Of a DNA stretch of 52,917 bases, positions 46,340 to 52,917 are shown piece after piece (within the stretch, counting starts at the first letter, position 1; the number at the start of each line of letters is the position of its first letter). Origin of the DNA: Herbaspirillum sp. ASV7 (GTDB lineage: Bacteria > Pseudomonadota > Gammaproteobacteria > Burkholderiales > Burkholderiaceae_D); the NCBI RefSeq assembly GCF_016429215.1, contig NZ_JAELUH010000035.1, positions 1-52,917 of the forward strand, read 5' to 3'. Both the position numbers and the translations under genes were made by a program. The notes under the pieces are model-generated. The model searched no databases. It was not told where the DNA came from and worked only from the letters and a program-made list of their open reading frames with translations.

Positions 46340-47515
46340 ATGGAATTTGAATTTTGGTGGTTGCTTGGCATTCCCGTCTTCTTCGGACTGGGATGGATTG
46401 CCGCGCGGGTCGACATCAACCAGCTGGTGTCGGAATCGCGCACCCTGCCACGCGGTTATTTCAAGGGGCTCAACTTCCTGTTGAACGAGCAGCCCGACAA
46501 GGCCATCGATGCCTTCATCGAGATCGTCAAGCTCGATCCCGAGACGGTGGAGCTGCACTTTGCCCTGGGTAACCTGTTCCGCCGCCGTGGCGAGACCGAA
46601 CGCGCCATCCGCGTGCACCAGAACCTGCTGGCGCGTCCCGACCTGCCGGCCGAGCATCATGGCCATGCCCTCTACGAACTGGGCCAGGATTACCTGAAGG
46701 CCGGTCTGCTGGACCGTGCCGAGGAAACCTTCAACAAGCTCATCGATACCCAATACAGTGCCCAGGCCGGGCGTGCCCTGCTGGAGATCTACCAGCGCGA
46801 GAAGGAGTGGGCACGAGCCATCTCCGCCGCCGAGACCCTGCAGGCCACCGGTGCCGGCGGCCGCCAGCGCGAGATCGCCCAGTTCTACTGCGAACTGGCC
46901 GCCGACGAACTGGTACGCACCAACACCGATGCCGCCATGGCCCTGCTGGAGAAGGCCCTGGCCGCCGATCGCAAGAGCGTGCGCGCGACCATGCTCATGG
47001 GCGATGCATTGCGCGCCCGTGGCGACATCGAAACCGCGCTGGAAACCTGGCGCCGCGTCGAGCAGCAAAGCGTGCCGCATACCGCCCTGGTGGCACAGCG
47101 CCTCATGGATGGCTACCTGGCCGTGGGCCGGCCGCAGGAAGGCATCAACCTGCTGCGCGCCTATCTGGCGGAGGCGCCGTCGATCGATCTGCTGGAGGTG
47201 GTCTTCAAGGCCGTGCTCGACGCCGATGGCGTGGATGCCGCCAACGCCCTGGTCAGCGATGAATTGCGTCGCACGCCCACCCTGCTGGGACTGGACAAGT
47301 TCCTGGAGGCGCGCATGATGACCGCCCCCCTGACGGCGCGTTCCGAGCTGTCCGTGGTCAAGACCCTGGTGCACGGATACACCCAGAAGCTGGCGCGCTA
47401 CCAATGCAGCCATTGCGGCTTCAAGGCACGCCAGTTCTATTGGCAATGCCCGGGCTGCAGCCATTGGGAGACCTATCCGCCGCGTCGCACCGAAGAACTG
47501 AATGTCATGAACTGA
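46340..47515 (+). CDS. lapB: Lipopolysaccharide assembly protein B
   Basis: A 391-residue protein with an N-terminal membrane anchor (WWLLGIPVFFGLGWIAAR), a series of TPR repeats, and a C-terminal rubredoxin-like metal site with CSHC and CPGC. In E. coli it promotes FtsH degradation of LpxC and so limits LPS synthesis. ATG 46340 gives the family N-terminus MEFEFWWLL; the frame opens five codons earlier. Confidence 0.95.
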   Translation: MEFEFWWLLGIPVFFGLGWIAARVDINQLVSESRTLPRGYFKGLNFLLNEQPDKAIDAFIEIVKLDPETVELHFALGNLFRRRGETERAIRVHQNLLARPDLPAEHHGHALYELGQDYLKAGLLDRAEETFNKLIDTQYSAQAGRALLEIYQREKEWARAISAAETLQATGAGGRQREIAQFYCELAADELVRTNTDAAMALLEKALAADRKSVRATMLMGDALRARGDIETALETWRRVEQQSVPHTALVAQRLMDGYLAVGRPQEGINLLRAYLAEAPSIDLLEVVFKAVLDADGVDAANALVSDELRRTPTLLGLDKFLEARMMTAPLTARSELSVVKTLVHGYTQKLARYQCSHCGFKARQFYWQCPGCSHWETYPPRRTEELNVMN

Positions 47516-47552
47516 GGCCCTAGCGCCATTTTTTTGGAAAGTCTGAATCACC

Positions 47553-48932
47553 ATGAAAATCACCATCATCGGCACCGGCTATGTTGGCCTGGTGACCGGC
47601 GCCTGCCTCGCCGAACTGGGTAACGATGTGTTCTGCCTCGATGTGGACCAGCGCAAGGTCGACATCCTCAACAACGGTGGCATCCCCATCCACGAGCCAG
47701 GCCTGGAAGAAGTGGTGGCGCGCAACCGCGCCGCAGGCCGCCTGCAGTTCTCCACCGATATCGCCGCCAGCGTGGCCCATGGCGATATCCAGTTCATCGC
47801 CGTCGGTACTCCGCCCGACGAAGACGGCTCGGCCGACCTGCAATACGTGCTGGCCGCGGCCCGCAACATCGGTCGCCATATGGATGGCTTCAAGGTCGTG
47901 GTGGACAAGTCCACCGTGCCGGTCGGCACCGCCGACCGCGTACAGGCGGCCATCGCCGAGGAACTGGCCAAGCGCGGCAAGAACGAGGTCGGCTTCTCGG
48001 TGGTCTCCAATCCGGAATTCCTGAAGGAAGGCGCGGCGGTCGAAGACTTCATGCGCCCCGACCGCATCGTCATCGGTCACGACCAGACCGTCGACGGCCT
48101 GCGCGCCCAGACCCTGATGAAGAAGCTCTACGCGCCCTTCAACCGCAATCACGAACGCACCTACTGGATGGATGTGCGCTCGGCCGAATTCACCAAGTAC
48201 GCCGCCAACGCCATGCTGGCCACCCGGATCTCGTTCATGAACGAGCTGGCCAACCTGGCCGACAAGGTCGGTGCCGACATCGAATCGGTGCGCCACGGCA
48301 TCGGTTCCGATCCGCGTATCGGCCACAGCTTCCTGTACGCCGGTTGCGGCTACGGTGGCTCCTGCTTCCCCAAGGATGTGCAGGCACTGGAGCGTACCGC
48401 GCGTGACTACGATCAGCAGCTGCTGATCCTGCAGGCCGTCGAACAGGTCAACAACCTGCAAAAGCACGTGCTGGGCAAGAAGGTCGTGACCCGTTTCGGC
48501 GAAGACCTGAGCGGCAAGCATTTCGCCATCTGGGGCCTGGCCTTCAAGCCCAATACCGATGACATGCGCGAGGCTTCCTCGCGCGTGCTGATCGGCGAGC
48601 TGGTACGTCGTGGTGCCGCCGTGGCCGTCTACGATCCGGTGGCCATGAAGGAAGCTGCGCGCGTGCTGCAACTGGACTTCGCCGACGATACCAGCCTGCT
48701 GGAGCGCATCCGCTTCGGTACCTCGCCCATGGATACCCTGCAGGACGCCGATGCACTGGCCATCGTCACCGAATGGAAGGCCTTCCGCAGCCCCGACTTC
48801 GAGCGCGTCAAGACGGCCCTGAAGACCCCGGTGATCTTTGATGGCCGCAATCTCTTCGATCCACAGCTGATGGCTGATATCGGCGTCGAATACTACGGCA
48901 TCGGCCGTTCCCTTCTCAATCGTGGACAATAA
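47553..48932 (+). CDS. ugd: UDP-glucose 6-dehydrogenase
   Basis: A 459-residue enzyme. NAD site [45 protein letters not shown]; the catalytic Cys is in [12 protein letters not shown]. It makes UDP-glucuronate for polysaccharide and LPS decoration. It overlaps the next gene by 11 bp. Confidence 0.96.
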   Translation: MKITIIGTGYVGLVTGACLAELGNDVFCLDVDQRKVDILNNGGIPIHEPGLEEVVARNRAAGRLQFSTDIAASVAHGDIQFIAVGTPPDEDGSADLQYVLAAARNIGRHMDGFKVVVDKSTVPVGTADRVQAAIAEELAKRGKNEVGFSVVSNPEFLKEGAAVEDFMRPDRIVIGHDQTVDGLRAQTLMKKLYAPFNRNHERTYWMDVRSAEFTKYAANAMLATRISFMNELANLADKVGADIESVRHGIGSDPRIGHSFLYAGCGYGGSCFPKDVQALERTARDYDQQLLILQAVEQVNNLQKHVLGKKVVTRFGEDLSGKHFAIWGLAFKPNTDDMREASSRVLIGELVRRGAAVAVYDPVAMKEAARVLQLDFADDTSLLERIRFGTSPMDTLQDADALAIVTEWKAFRSPDFERVKTALKTPVIFDGRNLFDPQLMADIGVEYYGIGRSLLNRGQ

Positions 48933-49869
48933 CGTGAATAACGACATCGTTTCTGCATGGAGCAAGGCCCGCATCCTCATCGTGGGCGACGTGATGCTGG
49001 ACCGTTACTGGTTCGGCGAAGTCAACCGCATCTCGCCCGAGGCACCGGTACCGGTGGTGCGGGTCGAGCGCAAGGAGGAGCGCCTGGGCGGCGCGGCCAA
49101 CGTGGCACGCAACACCGCCAGCCTGGGCGCGCAGACGGCGCTATTGGGCGTGACCGGTGACGACGAGCCGGCCCGCGTGATGGATGCCATGCTGGGTGAA
49201 ATGGGCATTCGCAGCCATCTCAACCGCGATGCCAGCATTTCCACCATCGTCAAGCTGCGTGTGATCGGGCGCCAGCAGCAGCTGGTGCGTATCGACTTCG
49301 AGGAAGCGCCCACCGATACGGTGCTGCGCGACAAGCTCACGCAGTTCAATTCGCTGGTGGCCGACTACGACGTCATCATCTTCTCCGACTACGCCAAGGG
49401 CGGCCTGGTCAACGTGGCCGAGATGATCGCCACGGCCCGCCAGTTGGGCAAGCGCATCCTGGTCGATCCCAAGGGTGACGATTTCGCGCGTTATGCGGGT
49501 GCTTCCATCCTCACCCCCAACAAGTCCGAGATGGTGCGCATCGTCGGCCAGTGGAAGAACGAGGAAGACCTGACCGCGCGCGCCCAGAAACTGCGCGCCG
49601 AGCTGGATCTGGAAGCGCTGCTGCTGACCCGCTCGGAAGAGGGCATGAGCCTCTACCGCGACGGCGAAGTGACGCACTTCCCGACCATGGCGCGCGAGGT
49701 CTACGACGTCTCCGGCGCTGGCGACACCGTCATCGGTACGCTGGCCGTCATGCTGGGCGCGGGAGCCTCCCTGGTCGATGCGGTGACCATGGCCAACCGG
49801 GCCGGCGGCATCGTGGTGGGCAAGCTGGGTACGGCCACCGTCACCTGCGAGGAATTGCTGGCTGGCTGA
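48922..49869 (+). CDS. rfaE1: Heptose 7-phosphate kinase (single-domain)
   Basis: A 315-residue ribokinase-family protein equal to the first domain of E. coli HldE; the adenylyltransferase domain must be separate. Motifs: [31 protein letters not shown], and the PfkB end [20 protein letters not shown] with the catalytic Asp. It phosphorylates heptose 7-phosphate for LPS core. GTG 48922 overlaps ugd; GTG 48934, just after the ugd stop, is an alternative. Confidence 0.93.
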   Translation: MDNNVNNDIVSAWSKARILIVGDVMLDRYWFGEVNRISPEAPVPVVRVERKEERLGGAANVARNTASLGAQTALLGVTGDDEPARVMDAMLGEMGIRSHLNRDASISTIVKLRVIGRQQQLVRIDFEEAPTDTVLRDKLTQFNSLVADYDVIIFSDYAKGGLVNVAEMIATARQLGKRILVDPKGDDFARYAGASILTPNKSEMVRIVGQWKNEEDLTARAQKLRAELDLEALLLTRSEEGMSLYRDGEVTHFPTMAREVYDVSGAGDTVIGTLAVMLGAGASLVDAVTMANRAGGIVVGKLGTATVTCEELLAG

Positions 49870-49928
49870 TTTGAGCGTGATTTTCTAGCAGGATTACTGT
49901 CAACAACGGGCTTTCGGTTTCGTTGAGC

Positions 49929-49970
49929 AAAGGCAGCGCCATCTTCGGGAGGCGCTGCCTTTTGTTTTTT
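49929..49970 (+). terminator. Terminator after rfaE1
   Basis: AAAGGCAGCGCC and GGCGCTGCCTTT (49929-49940, 49951-49962) pair around ten bases and are followed by TGTTTTTT. Confidence 0.92.
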
Positions 49971-49991
49971 CGTTCGTTCGTTCGTTCGTTC
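49969..49991. repeat. Tetranucleotide repeat (TTCG)5 upstream of the ComEA-like gene
   Basis: Five full TTCG units plus TTC, between the rfaE1 terminator and the next start codon 31 bp away. Slippage here would change the spacing of the promoter or leader of the next gene. Confidence 0.9.
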
Positions 49992-50021
49992 TCTCACTCC
50001 AGAAACTCGAAAGGAAACACC

Positions 50022-50405
50022 ATGCTGAAGAAAATCCTGCTGTCGATCGCCAGTTTCTTCCTCGCCACCGGCCTGGCCTGGGCCCAGGTGGACATCAACA
50101 AGGCCGACCAGGCCGCGCTGGATGGCGTGCGCGGCATCGGCCCGTCCATGTCCAAGCGCATCCTGGCCGAGCGCCAGAAAGGCGGCGCCTTCAAGGACTG
50201 GGATGACCTGCAAAAGCGCGTCAAGGGCGTCAAGGACAAGAGTGCTGCGCGCTTGTCGGCCAATGGCCTGACGGTCAATGGCCAGGCCAAGCCGGGCGCG
50301 GCCGCCGGCGCGGCCACAGCCAAGGCGCCCGCCAAGGGCGCACGTAGCCAGGGCCAGGAAGGGGAGGGCGCCAAGGCCGAGGCCCGGCCCGCCGCCGGCA
50401 AGTAA
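50022..50405 (+). CDS. ComEA-like helix-hairpin-helix DNA-binding protein
   Basis: A 127-residue exported protein. Signal peptide MLKKILLSIASFFLATGLAW-AQ; then a helix-hairpin-helix domain (VDINKADQAALDGVRGIGPS, then FKDWDDLQKRVKGV) as in ComEA, the periplasmic DNA receptor of competence; then an Ala/Lys/Gly-rich tail of about 40 residues. AAGGA precedes the ATG. Single-domain proteins of this type are common in betaproteobacteria and may serve DNA uptake; this is inference. Confidence 0.88.
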   Translation: MLKKILLSIASFFLATGLAWAQVDINKADQAALDGVRGIGPSMSKRILAERQKGGAFKDWDDLQKRVKGVKDKSAARLSANGLTVNGQAKPGAAAGAATAKAPAKGARSQGQEGEGAKAEARPAAGK

Positions 50406-50620
50406 GCCCTCCGGGCTGACGGCAGAGGCTGGCCTGAGGGAGGGGCAGAGAGGGCGGGCGGCCTGCCGCAAGGAGGGTGAAATTGTCTGGAGACGATCCG
50501 TCTCATTCGGTGGTCCACGACGCGAGAAACTAGGGGTTGTTTCTCGAAAAAAATGAGGTTAAAGTCATTTTCACCGCGTTGCCCGCCCCTGCATTCGCGT
50601 TTCATCCGCATAGACGAACC

Positions 50621-51592
50621 ATGAAAATCGCCGAGCTCTCTGCCAATGAACCCGAGCGCATCGAAGCCCTGCATTCGCTGCGCATCCTGGATACGCCGAG
50701 GGAAGAACGTTTCGACCGTCTCACCCGGCTGGCCAAGCGGCTCTTCGATGTACCGATGGCGGTGGTGACCATGATCGATACCAATCGCCAGTGGTTCAAG
50801 TCCTGCGTCGGCCTGGGTGACGCCACCGAGACCACGCGCGATATCTCCTTCTGCTCGCATGCCATCCTCAGCGAAGACCTCACCGTCGTCCCGGATGCGC
50901 GTCTTGATCCCCGCTTCAGCGGCAATCCGCAAGTCACCGGCGAGCCGCATATCCGTTTCTATGCCGGTTGCCCGATCAGGAGCGAGAGCGGCTTCGCACT
51001 AGGAACCCTGTGCCTGGTCGATACGCAAGTGCGCTCCTTCGATGCCGATGACCGCGCCTTGCTCAAGGACCTGGCCGTGATGGTCGAGCAGGAACTGGCG
51101 GCCTTGCGGCTGGCCACCATCGATGACCTCACCGGCATTTCCAACCGGCGTGGCTTCGAGACCCTGGCGCGGCATGCGCTGGCAACCAGCAAGCGCCTGG
51201 GGCGTCCGGCCAGCATGATGTATTTCGATCTGGACAAGTTCAAGCAGATCAACGACCGCTTCGGCCATGCCGAGGGCGATGCCGCACTGACCAGTTTTTC
51301 GGCGCTACTGTCGTCGAGCTTTCGCGAGTCCGATGTCATCGGGCGCCTGGGCGGGGATGAATTCGCGGCATTGCTGACCAATACTGTCGAGGGCGAGTCT
51401 GACCGCGTGCTGCAGCATTTCGCCCAGAGGGTCAAATCCTTCAACCAGAATGGCCAGCGCCAGTATGAACTGGCCTATAGCGTCGGGGTGGTCGAATTCG
51501 ATCCGGCACGGCACTACGATGTCAGTGATCTCATGCAACAGGCCGACGCCATGATGTACCAGCAAAAGAAAGCAGCACGGGCGCAAGCCTGA
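50621..51592 (+). CDS. GAF-GGDEF diguanylate cyclase
   Basis: A 323-residue cytoplasmic protein without membrane segments. A GAF domain (about 25-165, with AVVTMIDTNRQWFKSCVG and FYAGCPIRSESGFALGTLCL) senses an unknown signal. The GGDEF domain follows (DDLTGISNRRGFE, YFDLDKFKQINDRFGHAEGD), with an intact GGDEF and an RESD inhibitory site five residues before it, so it should make c-di-GMP with product inhibition. ATG 50621 starts the folded part; the frame opens earlier, but the extension looks non-coding. The 215 bp before it hold no clear element. Confidence 0.92.
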   Translation: MKIAELSANEPERIEALHSLRILDTPREERFDRLTRLAKRLFDVPMAVVTMIDTNRQWFKSCVGLGDATETTRDISFCSHAILSEDLTVVPDARLDPRFSGNPQVTGEPHIRFYAGCPIRSESGFALGTLCLVDTQVRSFDADDRALLKDLAVMVEQELAALRLATIDDLTGISNRRGFETLARHALATSKRLGRPASMMYFDLDKFKQINDRFGHAEGDAALTSFSALLSSSFRESDVIGRLGGDEFAALLTNTVEGESDRVLQHFAQRVKSFNQNGQRQYELAYSVGVVEFDPARHYDVSDLMQQADAMMYQQKKAARAQA

Positions 51593-51650
51593 AGACCCGG
51601 ACCTCCAGGTGGTGCCATACGGCAAAGGCGTGACAGGCGGCGAAATAGCT

Positions 51651-51656
51651 TAAAAT
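51651..51656 (+). promoter_or_regulatory. Possible -10 of dnaX
   Basis: TAAAAT lies 36 bp before the dnaX ATG, with GTGACA 15 bp upstream of it, a short spacing. Confidence 0.35.
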
Positions 51657-51692
51657 GCCCCCCTGAGCCAAAACGCCCACAGCAGCCATCTC

Positions 51693-52820
51693 ATGTCCTA
51701 TCAAGTTCTTGCCCGTAAATACCGTCCCCGCAGCTTCGACACCCTGGTAGGCCAGGAGCACGTCGTGCGCGCGCTGACGCACGCGCTGGAACAGCAGCGG
51801 CTGCACCACGCCTATCTCTTCACCGGTACGCGCGGCGTGGGCAAGACGACGCTCTCGCGCATTCTCGCCAAGTCGCTCAATTGCGTGGGCGCCGATGGCA
51901 ATGGCGGCATCACCGCCGCCCCCTGTGGCGTGTGCGAGGCCTGCGTGGCCATCGATGCCGGCCGCTTCGTCGACTACATCGAGATGGACGCCGCCTCCAA
52001 CCGCGGCGTGGACGAGATGGCGCAACTGCTGGAGCAGGCCATCTATGCGCCCTCCAATGCGCGCTTCAAGGTCTACATGATCGACGAAGTGCACATGCTC
52101 ACCAACCACGCCTTCAACGCCATGCTGAAGACGCTGGAAGAACCGCCCGAGCACATCAAGTTCATCCTGGCCACCACCGACCCGCAAAAGATTCCCGTGA
52201 CCGTGCTGTCGCGCTGCCTGCAGTTCAACCTCAAGCAGATGCCGCCGGGCCACATCATCAGCCATCTCGACAACATCCTGAACCAGGAAGGCATCGAATT
52301 CGACGCACCGGCCCTGCGCCTGCTGGCGCAAGGGGCGTCCGGTTCCATGCGCGATGCGCTGTCGCTGACCGACCAGGCCATCGCCTATGCTGCAGGCAAA
52401 GTCACCCTGGAGGCCGTGCAGGGCATGCTGGGCGCGCTCGACCAGTCCTACCTGATCCGCATTCTCGACGCGCTGGCCGTGCAGGATGGCGCGGCGCTGC
52501 TGGGCGTGGCCGACGACATGGCCACCCGCAGCCTGTCCTTCAATGCGGCCCTGCAAGACCTGGGCACGTTGCTGCACCAGATCGCGCTGGCGCAGGCGGT
52601 GCCGGCCGCGCTGGCTGACGACCTGCCCCACCGCGAGGATATCCTGCGCCTGTCTGGCCAGTTCAGTCCGGAACACGTGCAATTGTTCTACCAGATCGCC
52701 GTGCACGGTCGCAACGAGCTGGGCCTGGCCCCCGATGAATACGCCGGCTTCAGCATGACGCTCTTGCGCATGCTGGCTTTCCGCCCGGTCAGCGCCAGTG
52801 CGAGCGCGCCAGTGCCGGCC
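51693..52820 (+). CDS. dnaX: DNA polymerase III subunit tau/gamma, 5' part
   Basis: The first 376 residues of the clamp-loader ATPase. MSYQVLARKYRPRSFDTLVG opens it; the P loop is GTRGVGKTT; the zinc site has Cys in SLNCVG and PCGVCEAC; the DEVH box and the SRC motif (VTVLSRCLQF) follow, then domain III. The reading frame runs on into adapter sequence from 52821 and ends in a false stop, so the true C-terminal part, including any frameshift site for gamma, is missing. Confidence 0.96.

Positions 52821-52917
<97 letters not shown>

Overview
The window reads as chromosome of a GC-rich betaproteobacterium of the order Burkholderiales, most likely Oxalobacteraceae and close to Herbaspirillum. The basis is the order gyrA-serC-pheA-tyrA-aroA-cmk-rpsA-ihfB-lapA-lapB, the neighbouring ubiG-gph pair and a short periplasmic OmpA-like protein, a one-piece tmRNA with the tag ANDNSYALAA, and the protein sequences themselves. 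The genus is inference. The last ~97 bases are not biological: a Nextera transposase adapter and a poly-G run replace the rest of dnaX, so this is a contig end.

Layout. 1-2164: minus-strand operon of a chalcone-isomerase-like secreted protein, a GPH-type transporter and a photolyase-related protein (cut by the window edge), with a palindrome over its likely -10. 2193-5199: LysR regulator divergent from an intradiol (hydroxyquinol-type) dioxygenase and a maleylacetate reductase, the lower hydroxyquinol pathway. 5363-7114: tannase-family lipoprotein. 7277-8894: PEP-CTERM surface protein behind a good sigma-54 promoter match. 8913-12992: LysR regulator divergent from a YdiJ-type FAD/Fe-S dehydrogenase. 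13043-13659: type II toxin-antitoxin pair. 13747-14476: ssrA (tmRNA), whose 3' end is the third unit of a 177-bp periodic array.

14540-28718 is the most interesting accessory block. A FadR-type regulator and an SDR face a plus-strand operon: shikimate-dehydrogenase-like enzyme, five-part branched-chain-type ABC importer, second SDR, fused E1 alpha/beta of a 2-oxoacid dehydrogenase, VOC protein, E2 and E3. The intergenic region holds a TTGACA-17-TAGAAT promoter with two FadR-type operators just downstream. The likely logic is import of a small (perhaps cyclic, hydroxylated) acid, stepwise dehydrogenation, and oxidative decarboxylation of a 2-oxoacid to an acyl-CoA. I cannot name the substrate.

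28833-52820 is mostly core genome: a DUF748/AsmA-like envelope protein, gph, ubiG, an OmpA-family protein, gyrA, the serine/aromatic amino-acid genes, cmk, rpsA, ihfB, lapAB, ugd, rfaE1, a ComEA-like protein, a GAF-GGDEF cyclase and the 5' part of dnaX. No tRNA or rRNA genes, CRISPR arrays or transposase genes were seen.
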